Source: Streptomyces sp. CNH099 (GTDB lineage: Bacteria; Actinomycetota; Actinomycetes; Streptomycetales; Streptomycetaceae). Taken from it: a DNA stretch of 64,000 nucleotides. Location: NCBI GenBank assembly GCA_000514715.1, contig AZWL01000027.1, positions 1-64,000 on the forward strand. Reading direction: 5' to 3'. The first letter of the stretch is position 1. Each line of letters begins with the position of its first letter. A program made the position numbers and the translations under genes. The notes below the pieces were generated by a model. The model ran no database searches, was not told where the DNA came from, and saw only the letters and a list, made by a program, of their open reading frames with translations. This document shows, in pieces, positions 51,094 through 59,887 of the stretch.

Positions 51094-52808
51094 TCGCGAA
51101 GATCATGAAGCCCGGCCACAGCACCCGCAACACGATCGCCTACCTCTACAAGACCGGCCGCGGCCACGACCATACCGACCCGCACCTGGTCGCCGCCTGG
51201 GACGCGCTGGTCCCCGACCCCGGCCGCACCGACCACCCCCAGCAGACCCTCGCACAGCTCGTACAGGCCCTCGACCTACGGGTGAAACAGGCAGGCGACC
51301 GCGCACCGAAGGGCCACGTGTGGCACTGCGCGATCCGGGCCGCACCCGAAGACCCGATCCTCACCGACGAGCAGTGGGCCGAGGTCGCCCGCCGCATCGT
51401 GCACGCCACCGGCATCGCCCCCGCCGCAGACCCGGACGGCTGCCGCTGGATCGCCGCCCGCCACGCACCGGACCACATCCACATCGTCGCCACCAAGATG
51501 CGCGGCGACCTACGCCGCCCCCGCCACTGGAACGACTACCACCGCGCCGACACCGAACTGGCAAAGATAGAGACCGAGTGGGGGCTACGCGCCTACGACC
51601 GCGGCGACCGCACCGCCGCCACACGCCCCACCCGCGCCGAAACCGAGAAGGCCGCCCGCCGCACCGGCAGCCCCGTCACCCCGCGGCAGAAGCTGCGCGC
51701 CACCGTCCGCACCGCCGCCGCCCACGCCACCAGCGAAGACCACTTCTTCGCCCTCCTGGCCGGCGCCGACGTCCTCGTCGACAAGCGCATCGCCCTCTCC
51801 GGCGACGCCCTTGGCTACAAAGTCGCCCTCGCCGGAGACACCAACGCCGCCGGAGAGCCGATCTGGTTCCCGGGCGGCAAACTCGCCCTCGACCTGTCCC
51901 TGCCGAAGATCCGCGCCCGCCTCACGGGACAGACACCCGACACCCCCACCACCCGCCAGGTCCAGCCCGCCGAGCGCTGGCGCCACACAACCACCGCACT
52001 CCGCAACGCCCACCGCACCCTGCACGAGAACGGCAACCCCTCTGCTGCCCAAGCCGAACTGGCCGCTGCCGGCGAGCTGCTGGACATCCTGCCCGCCCTC
52101 ACCACCGGCCCCGCCCGCCGCGAACTCTTCGCCGCCGCCCAGACCTTCGAACGCGCCACCCGCTCCCGCATCCGCTTCGACTACGCCCAAGCCGCCGAAC
52201 TCCGCACCTCCGCCAAACGCCTCCTGCGCACCGCCGGCCAACCCATTCCCGACGCCCCCGCCCTCGACCTCCTGCTCACCCTCACCCTCCTGACCATTGC
52301 CGCCGCCCACTGGCACCGCGCCCAACGCCACACCCAGCAAGCCACCGCAGCCCAAGCCACCCTGCCCCACCTCCGCGCTGCCTACCGCCACACCGCCGCC
52401 CCGGCCCTGAACAACCTCGCCCAGCACACCCCGGCACCCGAAACGGTCGACTGCTACGCCGTCCTCGTACGCGGGGCCCTCCCTGAGCACGCCGAGCAGA
52501 TCCTCACCGACCCCGCCTGGCCCGCCCTGACCGCCACTCTCCATCAGGTCGAGGCTGATGGTCACCGTCCAGCCGACGTTCTGACCGAGGTCCTCGCCAG
52601 CCGCGAACTCGACACCGCCGACTCCGTCGCCGAGGTCCTCATCTGGCGTATGCGCAACATCGCGGACATACAGTTCCGACGGGCTGAGGGCGCACAGTCC
52701 CGTGCCACCACCCGCAGCCGCACCGGTCGGCAACCCGTGCAGGTCTCCCATAGCCGTCGCACCCCAGCGCCGCGTCTCAACCCGGATCGCTCCCGGCGGC
52801 TGCGCTGA
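51090..52808 (+). CDS. relaxase/mobilization nuclease
   Basis: This is a VirD2/MobA-type relaxase that nicks oriT and pilots the strand. The N-terminal domain begins MIAKIMKPGHSTRNTIAYLY, where a tyrosine lies at residue 18 or 20. KGHVWHCAIRAAPED follows, then the metal-binding histidine cluster ARHAPDHIHIVATKMRGD (H125, H129, H131). The remaining 430 residues are Ala/Arg/Thr-rich helices with a hydrophobic run LDLLLTLTLLTIAAAHWH near residue 395. The 572-residue length fits actinobacterial mobilizable elements. It is coupled to mobC. Confidence 0.9.
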   Translation: MIAKIMKPGHSTRNTIAYLYKTGRGHDHTDPHLVAAWDALVPDPGRTDHPQQTLAQLVQALDLRVKQAGDRAPKGHVWHCAIRAAPEDPILTDEQWAEVARRIVHATGIAPAADPDGCRWIAARHAPDHIHIVATKMRGDLRRPRHWNDYHRADTELAKIETEWGLRAYDRGDRTAATRPTRAETEKAARRTGSPVTPRQKLRATVRTAAAHATSEDHFFALLAGADVLVDKRIALSGDALGYKVALAGDTNAAGEPIWFPGGKLALDLSLPKIRARLTGQTPDTPTTRQVQPAERWRHTTTALRNAHRTLHENGNPSAAQAELAAAGELLDILPALTTGPARRELFAAAQTFERATRSRIRFDYAQAAELRTSAKRLLRTAGQPIPDAPALDLLLTLTLLTIAAAHWHRAQRHTQQATAAQATLPHLRAAYRHTAAPALNNLAQHTPAPETVDCYAVLVRGALPEHAEQILTDPAWPALTATLHQVEADGHRPADVLTEVLASRELDTADSVAEVLIWRMRNIADIQFRRAEGAQSRATTRSRTGRQPVQVSHSRRTPAPRLNPDRSRRLR

Positions 52809-52930
52809 CGGACTCGCCTACCGCCACGCATGCCCGAAAGACCCGTCCCAGCCGTCGTCAGCCTCGTGGTGTTCAGCAGCCGCGCGTGCCCGCTCATCAA
52901 AGCCTGAATCGGCTGCAGCGCCTCCGGGCG

Positions 52931-53779
52931 TCAGAGCGATGGCTTGCGTGCCACGGCGCCGAACTGCGGCACCACGGCAGGCTCGCCGAAGGCGTTGGCC
53001 TCTGGCCGCCACTGCGAGCATGAGACGATCCCGGGCTCCAGCAGCTCCAGGCCGTCAAAGAACCGTGTGACCTCCTCCCGGCTGCGGGCAGTGATCGGCG
53101 GGGTGGCGTTCTCGTTCCAGAACTTCATCGCCGCCACGTTTCCCTCACCGCCCAACTCCGTCGTGGGATGGGTGAGCACCAGGTAACTACCGGGCGGCGT
53201 CGCCTCCGCCAGCTCCCGCACGACCCGTTGGGCGTCGTCGTTGTCGAGGATGAAGTTGAGGATCCCCAGCATCATGACCGCCACCGGCCGGCTGAAGTCG
53301 AGGGTGCGCGCAGCTTCTCGCAAGATCGCCTCGGGCTCGTGGGCGTCGGCCTCGATGTAGTCGGTGGCCCCTTCTTCGGTGCTGGTGAGCAGGGCGCGGG
53401 CGTGGGTGAGGACGAGCGGGTCGTTGTCGACGTAAACGATCCGGGACGTCGGCGCCACCCGCTGGGCGACCTCGTGGGTGTTGTCCGCTGTCGGCAAGCC
53501 GGTGCCGATGTCGAGGAACTGGCGGATCCCCGCCTCGCCGGCCAGGCACCGCACTGCGCGCCCGAGGAACGCCCGATCAGCGCGGGCCACATCGCGGATG
53601 ATGGGGAACATGCCCGCCACGTGGTCGCCCACCTCGCGGTCCACCGCATAGTGATCCTTGCCGCTCAGCCAGTGGTTCCACACCCGGGCGTTGTGCGCCA
53701 CGGTGGCGTCCACCGGACTGCCTGACTCCTGGCCTTCCTTCATCGCCCGCCCCTCCCTGGCCGAACCTGCCGACGCCAT
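52931..53779 (-). CDS. SAM-dependent methyltransferase (PF04672/DUF574)
   Basis: This 282-residue protein is of the actinobacterial S-adenosylmethionine methyltransferase family once called DUF574. NARVWNHWLSGKDHYAVDRE is the family entry motif, IRQFLDIGTGLPTADNTHEV binds SAM, and IVYVDNDPLVLTHARALL carries the acidic residue. PVAVMMLGILNFILDN follows. The ATG at 53779 is preceded by GGGAGGAG. The substrate is unknown; these enzymes are abundant in Streptomyces. It is convergent with the relaxase and could be element cargo. Confidence 0.88.
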   Translation of the reverse strand: MASAGSAREGRAMKEGQESGSPVDATVAHNARVWNHWLSGKDHYAVDREVGDHVAGMFPIIRDVARADRAFLGRAVRCLAGEAGIRQFLDIGTGLPTADNTHEVAQRVAPTSRIVYVDNDPLVLTHARALLTSTEEGATDYIEADAHEPEAILREAARTLDFSRPVAVMMLGILNFILDNDDAQRVVRELAEATPPGSYLVLTHPTTELGGEGNVAAMKFWNENATPPITARSREEVTRFFDGLELLEPGIVSCSQWRPEANAFGEPAVVPQFGAVARKPSL

Positions 53780-54011
53780 TCTGCTCCTCCCGCACGCTTG
53801 CCCTCTCCTCACCCCCGATCCCGAGCCCGAGGAACCTCCAGCACTGCCGAACACCCGAGCGGCCAAACAGGCAGGGCGGGACCGGAGGAGCAAGGCTCGC
53901 TTTACCGTCGAACCTGGATCAGAGCGTGGGTACCGCCGGTCCGCCAGGCCGCACCGGATCCTTCGAGGGATTCCAGAGTCCCCCGCGTCAAGCCCACGAC
54001 GACATCGGACT

Positions 54012-54113
54012 TCAAGGTGCGGAGCGCCGCGACCGCACCCGGGAAGAGGTCGCAGCCGCATCCTGCTTGTCGGAGTGGGCCAGCACGGGCACCCCGTCGA
54101 TGTCGACGATCAC
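54012..54113 (-). pseudogene. IS1380-type transposase relic
   Basis: About 22 codons read VIVDIDGVPVLAHSDKQDAA before a frame change and stop. This is very like the DIDxxLVxAHSxKxxAA catalytic-aspartate motif of IS1380-family transposases in Streptomyces. Nothing else of the transposase or its terminal repeats is recognisable in 53780-54231. The rest of that 450-base interval shows no convincing gene. Confidence 0.55.
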
Positions 54114-54231
54114 CTATCCATCGCTGCATCACCGGCCAGGCGCCATCATGAGCACGGCCCTGTGTCGTACCGCCGCTGCGGTCGACCCGACACGCCTACG
54201 GCGCGCGGGCCTATGCACCTCCCGGGCCGGT

Positions 54232-54558
54232 TCATACGGCGTCGGGGACGGGAGGCTGCGGGCGACGGGCAGGCACTCGGCGACCGATACCCAGCAGGTA
54301 GGTCTGACCGCCGTCGAACACCAGGCGCTTGCTACCGCCGTAGACGGCGCGAATGTCGCGCACCTCCCACTCACCGCCGTGCAGCGCCACCCGGTCGCCC
54401 CGACGCACGGTGGCAGCGTCCACCATGACCTCGATTAACTCGCCTTCGCCCGCGATCAGCGGACCGGGCCGTCCTTGAGGATCTTCTCCACCGGCAGCAC
54501 CCGCCCGCGGGCAGCGGTCGGTGATCGTTGGAGCGGGCCGTGCGACGGCAGTACTCAC
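54232..54558 (-). CDS. hypothetical protein with SH3-like beta region
   Basis: This is a 108-residue protein of unknown family. The C-terminal 60 residues, IEVMVDAATVRRGDRVALHG followed by GEWEVRDIRAVYGGSKRLVF, look like a small beta barrel of the KOW/SH3 kind; the N-terminus is Pro/Gly-rich and probably flexible. GTG 54558 follows AAGGAGG by about five bases, a strong site that decides the start. Upstream on the same strand is the CPBP protease gene. Confidence 0.6.
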   Translation of the reverse strand: MSTAVARPAPTITDRCPRAGAAGGEDPQGRPGPLIAGEGELIEVMVDAATVRRGDRVALHGGEWEVRDIRAVYGGSKRLVFDGGQTYLLGIGRRVPARRPQPPVPDAV

Positions 54559-55000
54559 GTGCACCTCCTTCTTCTGTGGGCGGACGCGATCGGGGCCGGG
54601 CCGCCAGCCTTGCTGCACCAGCGGCTCGGTGCCCCGCTGCCCGGCAGGGGCCGGGGCGGGCAGCGGGGCGGGCTGCCCCTGCGGGCTGTCCCGCCGGTCC
54701 AGAGCGGCGAGGCAGGTTTACGGGTCACAGGGGGCAGACCCTCCCTCCCGGATGTGGCGGGCCGCCGGCTGCTGCACTCGGCCGGCGGCCCGCCGCCTGG
54801 GGATATCAGCGGGGAATGCCCAGCAGGTGGTGCTGCGTGGCGGCGCGGGCTTCCGGTGCCCGCGGCGGAGGCCGCCCCGTGAGGGAGTTCGCGGATGCCG
54901 GCGAGCCGTCGTAGGTGCAGGTGGCCGACGGCGGCGGCACACCCGTAGGGATCACCGGTCCCGACGCCCCTCACCTGCAACGGGACGCGGGATGCGGCCG
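54559..55000 (-). other. unassigned interval with one weak reading frame
   Basis: A minus-strand frame starts at an ATG (55004) overlapping the CPBP gene stop and runs to 54555. Its first 45 residues look protein-like (TGDPYGCAAAVGHLHLRRLA), then become Pro/Arg-rich and unconvincing. A second 49-codon frame, VIPTGVPPPSATCTYDGSPA onward, overlaps it. Neither resembles a family I know. A short coupled gene is possible. Confidence 0.3.
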
Positions 55001-56035
55001 TCATGGGAGCCTGTCCGCTGGGTCCGGGGAGGTGGAGTCTTCGCGTCGGCCGAGCACGTAGATGACGAGCCCGGCGGCGACCACGCGGGGAACCGTCGGC
55101 AGGAACGTGAGCAGGTTGTAGGTCGCGTGGCCACCGGCCAGCGGCCACACGAGGCGGTGACGCAGGTACAGCACGGTGCAGGCGGCACCGAGCGCGAGCA
55201 TGGCCAAGGCCGGGAGACCGAAGTACAGATGCGGGATAGCGCGCATCACGCCGATCACGAGCGCGATCTCCCACACCGGACGCCGCACGATGCTGAGCAG
55301 CGCCGCCACGGCGCCGGTGGTCACCACCTCTTCCACGACGGAGGACCACAGCATCTGGGTGAGAAACATGGCCAGGCCGCCGGAGTTCTCGGCCGTGGTC
55401 TGGTCGACCTGCTGTACCGGGCCGGGCAGTTGCGCGAGCAGGACGTACAGCGGCGCGGCCAAGACACACGCGAACAGCGCGTTGACCATCGCCTCGGCGC
55501 CCCTGGGAGACCACTGCTCACGCGTCGGCCGAGTCCACAGCCCCCACTTCTGCGGGCTCAGGCCATAGTGGGCGCACAGGCTGAGGACCAGCCACACCAA
55601 CAGTCCGAGCTGTGCCAGCTGGCCGGCGATGCCGGTGACCGTGTTCCCGCCCGGGAGCAGCCCGAGCCACGGCGCTAGGTACAAGCCGAGCGCCGCGGTG
55701 CTGATCAGGACACTGGGCAGCACACCTAGGGGGGTGGTGGCCGGTTCGCGACGCCACAGCAGGTGCAGCCAGACCACCACGGCCGTGCTGCACAAGATTG
55801 ACAACGCTGACACGAAGTTCGCTCCGGTCCACCGCTCGTCGAGACCGACGCCGCACAGGCTCAGGAACTCAGCTCCCGCGGACCAGGCGTAAGGGGTGGT
55901 AACGACGAACCACAGGCCCACAACTGCGGCATAGACGCGCACGGTGCACGCCAGCGACCGCCCGGTGGCTGGATCAGCGACATGGACATGATGGTGTGGG
56001 CAGGACGCCGGGAGCGGATCGCCGGAAAGGGACAT
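55001..56035 (-). CDS. CPBP-type intramembrane protease homologue
   Basis: This 344-residue membrane protein has about eight hydrophobic helices. CPBP (Abi/Rce1-like) motifs appear as SSVVEEVVTTGAVAALLSIV (paired glutamates, but without the usual arginine of EExxxR), MRAIPHLYFGLPA (histidine) and PLAGGHATYNLLTFLP (HxxxN). A cytoplasmic His-rich N-terminus CPHHHVHV precedes the first helix. Family members cleave prenylated proteins or bacteriocin leaders, or give self-immunity. The nearby lanthipeptide-type genes make a RiPP link conceivable, but they are 4 kb away and not co-transcribed with it. Confidence 0.75.
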   Translation of the reverse strand: MSLSGDPLPASCPHHHVHVADPATGRSLACTVRVYAAVVGLWFVVTTPYAWSAGAEFLSLCGVGLDERWTGANFVSALSILCSTAVVVWLHLLWRREPATTPLGVLPSVLISTAALGLYLAPWLGLLPGGNTVTGIAGQLAQLGLLVWLVLSLCAHYGLSPQKWGLWTRPTREQWSPRGAEAMVNALFACVLAAPLYVLLAQLPGPVQQVDQTTAENSGGLAMFLTQMLWSSVVEEVVTTGAVAALLSIVRRPVWEIALVIGVMRAIPHLYFGLPALAMLALGAACTVLYLRHRLVWPLAGGHATYNLLTFLPTVPRVVAAGLVIYVLGRREDSTSPDPADRLP

Positions 56036-56182
56036 GAGCGATGAAGATCCTTGGTAGGGGGTGGGTGAACGGCGGGGTCAAGGTCGCTTTGTGCCTCGGT
56101 CATCGGCCGCGGGTCGGCGGTATCCCCGCCCGCTGTGTCGTATGGCATTCGGGGCACTTAAGTAGGCATGGTCGGGATGGGC

Positions 56183-56212
56183 GGGCCGCCGGCTTCGCTT
56201 GACCGGCGGCCC
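56183..56212. terminator. terminator-like hairpin
   Basis: GGGCCGCCGG and CCGGCGGCCC pair perfectly across ten bases, in the 349-base gap between the small membrane peptide gene and the CPBP gene. It would separate their minus-strand transcripts. Nothing else was seen in 56036-56384. Confidence 0.55.
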
Positions 56213-56384
56213 ACCCGCCCTCGCGGGTCGGCGTGGAGTTCCGTCTGCGAGGGCATGTCCGCCGCAGGAGACTGCCGGGCCGGCAGCGGCGGACGACCCA
56301 CCCCTCGCCCCGCGGGGTGCGCTGACCTCCATCGGCGCGCCGGGGGTCGTACGAGAGAGGAGTGGCGCTGAAGGACGGCGATGC

Positions 56385-56471
56385 TCAGGCACCACGGTCC
56401 ACGAAGATCTTGATCAGCAGCGCGCTCACGATGAACGCACCCACGGCCACGACGAGGATGCCCATGACCAC
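56385..56471 (-). CDS. 28-residue single-span membrane peptide
   Basis: The frame MVMGILVVAVGAFIVSALLI followed by KIFVDRGA is one transmembrane helix with a basic-acidic tail. GTG 56471 directly follows the stop of the gene before it (TGAGTG) and lies eight bases after GAGGAGG, so translational coupling is likely; ATG 56465 is an alternative start. It has no recognised family. Its composition is that of genuine small membrane proteins rather than a random frame. Confidence 0.65.
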   Translation of the reverse strand: MVMGILVVAVGAFIVSALLIKIFVDRGA

Positions 56472-56717
56472 TCACCGAGCCTCCTCGATGGCGTCCAGGC
56501 TGGTGGTCCACTCCACCCCGCCACGCTCGGGCGCCAGCCACGCCACCGGCGGGCCGTCTGGCACGACGGGGACCGGCTCCAGCCGGATATCGGTGACGTC
56601 GGGGGCGACCGCCCGCAGCACCCCGACCTGACGGCCGTGCTCGGCGTCGACCACCCGGTGGCCGAGCAGCGGATGGTCCTCGTGTCCGAAGCCGAAGTGC
56701 TTCGCCGGTGCGGCCAT
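56472..56717 (-). CDS. unknown protein, N-terminal paralogue of the next gene
   Basis: The 81-residue product begins MAAPAKHFGFGHEDHP and contains RQVGVLRAVAPDVTDIRLEP. These match the first 45 residues of the upstream 211-residue protein (MAAATKSLGMGHQVHP, RRVGVPYAVAPDV) at about half of positions; the rest differs. The ATG follows GAGG by eight bases and lies six bases past the end of the neighbour. No family is recognised. Confidence 0.65.
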   Translation of the reverse strand: MAAPAKHFGFGHEDHPLLGHRVVDAEHGRQVGVLRAVAPDVTDIRLEPVPVVPDGPPVAWLAPERGGVEWTTSLDAIEEAR

Positions 56718-56722
56718 GACGC

Positions 56723-57358
56723 TCACCTCGCCGCCTCGTTCAGCCGGCGGGTCAGCGTCCAGGCGAAGGGCAGAGTCACGTGGTGCACGGGCTCGCGGCC
56801 GTCGTCGTGCCGCCGCCGCGCGACGCGCGCCCCGCGCCGGGTGTCCCAGACGTAGTAGCCGCCGTGCACATCCTTCTCCGCACGCAGCTGGTACCGCCCG
56901 CCATCTGTGTCGCGCTGGCACCAGCGGCGCAGCAGCCCCTCGGTCACGACGGCGAGTTCGCGCAGGTACGTCCAGGTCAGCGTCTGGTGACCGTACTTCC
57001 ACAGCCGGGGGTCATCCGCAAGTAGCCGGGTGAGGAACGCCGCCGACCTGGCCGCCGCGGTACGCAGCACCTGCAACTCCTCGTCCTCGTCCCCGAGGTC
57101 CAAGGCGAGCAGCGCGTCGGCGTGCCGCCGCAGCCGGGGAAGGAGCGAGCGCGGCACAGCGTCGGGCAGATAGCCGTCGAGCGGATAGTCCGGGTCGACG
57201 GTCATGACGCTGGCGACGGCCTCCGCGATGCGCTCCACATCGGGCGCGACCGCGTACGGCACGCCGACCCGGCGGCAGTACGGGGCGTCGGCCTTCTGGT
57301 AATCGGGCCGGGGGTGCACCTGGTGCCCCATGCCGAGGCTCTTGGTCGCAGCAGCCAT
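56723..57358 (-). CDS. unknown protein with mosaic similarity to both neighbours
   Basis: This 211-residue protein of unknown family has an N-terminus matching the downstream 81-residue protein. Its C-terminal half (LLRRWCQRDTDGGRYQLRAE, HGGYYVWDTRRG, FAWTLTRRLNEAAR) matches the upstream 183-residue protein. The middle part is helical, with acidic and leucine residues. ATG 57358 is chosen because it gives the MAAxxK start shared with its paralogue. The aromatic YYVWDT segment is the strongest signature. Confidence 0.68.
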   Translation of the reverse strand: MAAATKSLGMGHQVHPRPDYQKADAPYCRRVGVPYAVAPDVERIAEAVASVMTVDPDYPLDGYLPDAVPRSLLPRLRRHADALLALDLGDEDEELQVLRTAAARSAAFLTRLLADDPRLWKYGHQTLTWTYLRELAVVTEGLLRRWCQRDTDGGRYQLRAEKDVHGGYYVWDTRRGARVARRRHDDGREPVHHVTLPFAWTLTRRLNEAAR

Positions 57359-57363
57359 CGCCC

Positions 57364-57915
57364 TCACCCGACCTTCTCGTTGAGACGGCGGGTCAGCTGC
57401 CACGCCGCCTCAAGGGGCATGTGCGCGGCTGGATAGCTCCCCCGCAGACTCCGGAGAGAGGCGCGGCTGCGGCTGGCGGTGTCCCACACGTAGTAGCCGC
57501 CGTGCTCGTCCTCCTCGGTACGGAGCTCGTAATCGCCCTCGCTGGTGTCGACCTGACACCAGCGCGCCAGTAGCTCCTCGGTGACGTCGGCGAAGTCCTG
57601 CACCCGCTTCCACGCCGCGGCTCGGGCCCCCTTGTCCACCAGATCCGGGAGCGAGGCGGCGGAGCACTCCTCCGCGCGCTCGCGGAGCGCGTTCAGCCGG
57701 TCGTCATCCGGGCCGAGGTCCTGCTGCATCAGCAGGGCGACGTGCTCCTGAAGCCGCTCGACCAGCTTTCGCATGGCCTTCTCGGCCGGAGCCGCGAAAC
57801 GCATCCTCGTCTTCCGGATCGTCTCCACGATGGCGGCTGGGACGACCGGATGAGCTTTGCCCGCGCCAGCGGCGGCGCTGGCGCCCGGCGCGGGGTCGGG
57901 GGAGGGACTCAGCAT
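57364..57915 (-). CDS. unknown protein, C-terminal paralogue of the next gene
   Basis: This 183-residue protein has a Pro/Ala-rich lead, a helical centre (KAMRKLVERLQEHVALLMQQ) and a C-terminus LLARWCQVDTSEGDYELRTE, HGGYYVWDTASR, AAWQLTRRLNEKVG shared with the 211-residue neighbour. It is first of the minus-strand set of four and is divergent from the TPR regulator with a 164-base gap. Function is unknown; no catalytic motif was recognised. Confidence 0.68.
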   Translation of the reverse strand: MLSPSPDPAPGASAAAGAGKAHPVVPAAIVETIRKTRMRFAAPAEKAMRKLVERLQEHVALLMQQDLGPDDDRLNALRERAEECSAASLPDLVDKGARAAAWKRVQDFADVTEELLARWCQVDTSEGDYELRTEEDEHGGYYVWDTASRSRASLRSLRGSYPAAHMPLEAAWQLTRRLNEKVG

Positions 57916-58079
57916 GGAAGGCTCCGCTGGGGGTTCGGTGCTGGTGGTCCCTACCGTTGCGCTGCGGCACCGCCGGCGGACAGGAGAGAACCGCCTCGGT
58001 TACTTCACGGCAACCGGAGACTTTTCTCCACGGACCGTGATCGTCTCGCTACCGTGGTCTGCATCACCACGGAGAGCCG

Positions 58080-59363
58080 ATGCCCATGCCCTTAACGCCG
58101 AACCTCGCGTTACGCCGGGCCATCAAGGAGTCCGGCTACACCCAAACTGAGCTGGCCGATGCCATCAACGACGCACACGAGAAGTTCTACGGCGTGCCCG
58201 GCCGGTGCACCGACCGCTACATCCGCCAGCTGCTGAGCGGTCAGGTCGCCTGGCCGCACGACACGACCCGGCTCCCGCTGGAGGCGGTCCTGGGGCTACC
58301 CGCCACCGAACTCGGGTTCCAATCTCCCCACTCGGCCCCTCCCGGGGTTACGGTGCGAACATCGGCACCGCCCACCCACGATCAGGAACCGCCCGTGCAA
58401 CGCCGAAATCTCGGAAAGATCGTTCTTAGCTTCGGGACTCTCCTCACCCTGCCCGTCCTGCCCGGAGCGGGTCGGCTGGGCATGAGCGAGGTCACCCGCA
58501 TCCGCGCGGCGGAGACCCGCCTCCTCCAGCTCGACGACCGGCACGGCAGCGCCCGCCTCGCGAGCGCCGCCGCGCGGTACATCGAGCACGCCGAGCACTC
58601 CATGCGGCACTGCACCTACGGCAGCCGCGTGCAGAGCGAGCTGCACCGGACCCTCGGCGAGATGTGCGCCACCGCCGGCTGGTTCGCCTACGACTCCCAG
58701 CAGCACGAGGAAGCCCGCCGACATTGGCGCACCGCCCTGCAGTACGCTCTGCTGGCCAAGTCACCCGAGCTGCAGGCTCGGGTGTGGGCCTGCATGTCCC
58801 GCCAAGCCGTCGACCTCGGGCACGGCGCCGAGGCCGTCGCCATCGCCCGCACCGCGCTGGACTCCACCCGCGGTCGGCGGGAGTCCCGGCTGTCTGCTCT
58901 GCTGCACACCCGCGTGGCCCTCGGCCACTCCGTCGCCGGGGAGCGGGGCCGAAGCGCCCAGTCGCTGCACCGGGCCGAGCAGGAGTTCGACCGCGTCTCG
59001 GAGCACCCGCCGCAGTGGCTGGCCTTCTGCGGATCGGACGAGCTCGCCGGGCAGGCCGCCCTGTGCGCCTACAACCTCGGCGACTACGCGTGCGCCACGC
59101 AGAAGGGGCGCGAGGAACTGGACCTCGTCGGCGGCTTCCGCCGCAACGAGTTCGCCGGGACCGTGGGGTTGGCCCTCAGCCTCCATGCCGACGGCGAGGA
59201 CGACGAAGCCCTCGCCGTCGGGCACCGCGCCTTGGACATGCTGCCCGAAGTGCGTAGCCAGCGCTGGGTCGACCACCTCGACCAGTTCCGGCGCAGTATC
59301 CAGGCGCGTGGCCCTGCGGGTGCAGCCGAGTTCGCAGACCGCTACCGGAAGGCGATGGCATGA
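58080..59363 (+). CDS. XRE-type regulator with TPR-like C-terminal region
   Basis: This 427-residue protein has an N-terminal XRE-like helix-turn-helix (LRRAIKESGYTQTELADAIN, then CTDRYIRQLLSGQVAWP), a linker, and a long helical repeat region from about residue 135, such as GWFAYDSQQHEEARRHWRTA and LGHGAEAVAIARTALDSTRG. The design is common in Streptomyces regulators that bind a peptide or small signal. It is divergent from the unknown mosaic genes and is coupled by a four-base overlap to the acetyltransferase. GGAG precedes the ATG. Confidence 0.83.
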   Translation: MPMPLTPNLALRRAIKESGYTQTELADAINDAHEKFYGVPGRCTDRYIRQLLSGQVAWPHDTTRLPLEAVLGLPATELGFQSPHSAPPGVTVRTSAPPTHDQEPPVQRRNLGKIVLSFGTLLTLPVLPGAGRLGMSEVTRIRAAETRLLQLDDRHGSARLASAAARYIEHAEHSMRHCTYGSRVQSELHRTLGEMCATAGWFAYDSQQHEEARRHWRTALQYALLAKSPELQARVWACMSRQAVDLGHGAEAVAIARTALDSTRGRRESRLSALLHTRVALGHSVAGERGRSAQSLHRAEQEFDRVSEHPPQWLAFCGSDELAGQAALCAYNLGDYACATQKGREELDLVGGFRRNEFAGTVGLALSLHADGEDDEALAVGHRALDMLPEVRSQRWVDHLDQFRRSIQARGPAGAAEFADRYRKAMA

Positions 59364-59887
59364 CGGCCGACGGCCTCACCCTCAGCTCCTACACCCGCGA
59401 GGACGCTCCCCGGCTGCGGACCCTGCTGCTGGACGTGCACGACGACTGCTATGCCGACCAGCAGCACGCCCCCTTCCACTCCCGTGATCGCTTCGCCTGG
59501 TTCGTCGATCACTGGTCGTCGCTCCAGGGCTGGTCCTGCGTGGTCGGCTATGACGACGGCGAGCCGGTCGGCTTCGCTTACGGCGCGCCGCTCTCGGCAG
59601 GACGCGAGTGGTGGCGCGGCCACCTCGCCCCCGAACCGGAACACTCATCCACGTTCGGGGTGTCCGAGGTGATGGTTCGGCCGAAGTGGCGCAAAACGGG
59701 GGCCTCTCGACGGCTTCATGAGGCTCTCCTTGAAGGCCGTAAGGAGCACCTGGCGACGCTGTGCGTTGACCGGGAACACCCGAAGGTACAAGCCTTGTAC
59801 GAGGCGTGGGGCTACCGCAAAGTCGGGGAGGACAAGCCGTTCGACGACTCGCCGGTGTTCGCAGTGATGCTGCTGCAGCAGCGCTGA
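59360..59887 (+). CDS. GNAT family N-acetyltransferase
   Basis: This 175-residue acetyltransferase contains SCVVGYDDGEPVGFAYGAPL, the acetyl-CoA strand FGVSEVMVRPKWRKTGASRR and LCVDREHPKVQALYEAWGYR. The usual R-G-x-G is altered to KWRKTGAS. The ATG overlaps the regulator's stop as ATGA. The substrate is unknown. A relic of a similar protein lies 300 bases downstream on the other strand. Confidence 0.87.
   Translation: MTADGLTLSSYTREDAPRLRTLLLDVHDDCYADQQHAPFHSRDRFAWFVDHWSSLQGWSCVVGYDDGEPVGFAYGAPLSAGREWWRGHLAPEPEHSSTFGVSEVMVRPKWRKTGASRRLHEALLEGRKEHLATLCVDREHPKVQALYEAWGYRKVGEDKPFDDSPVFAVMLLQQR

Noticed and set aside
54559..55004. Lanthipeptide precursor in the unassigned interval
   Set aside because: The short frames contain few cysteines, no leader-like acidic helix, and are about 6 kb from lanC on a separate transcript.
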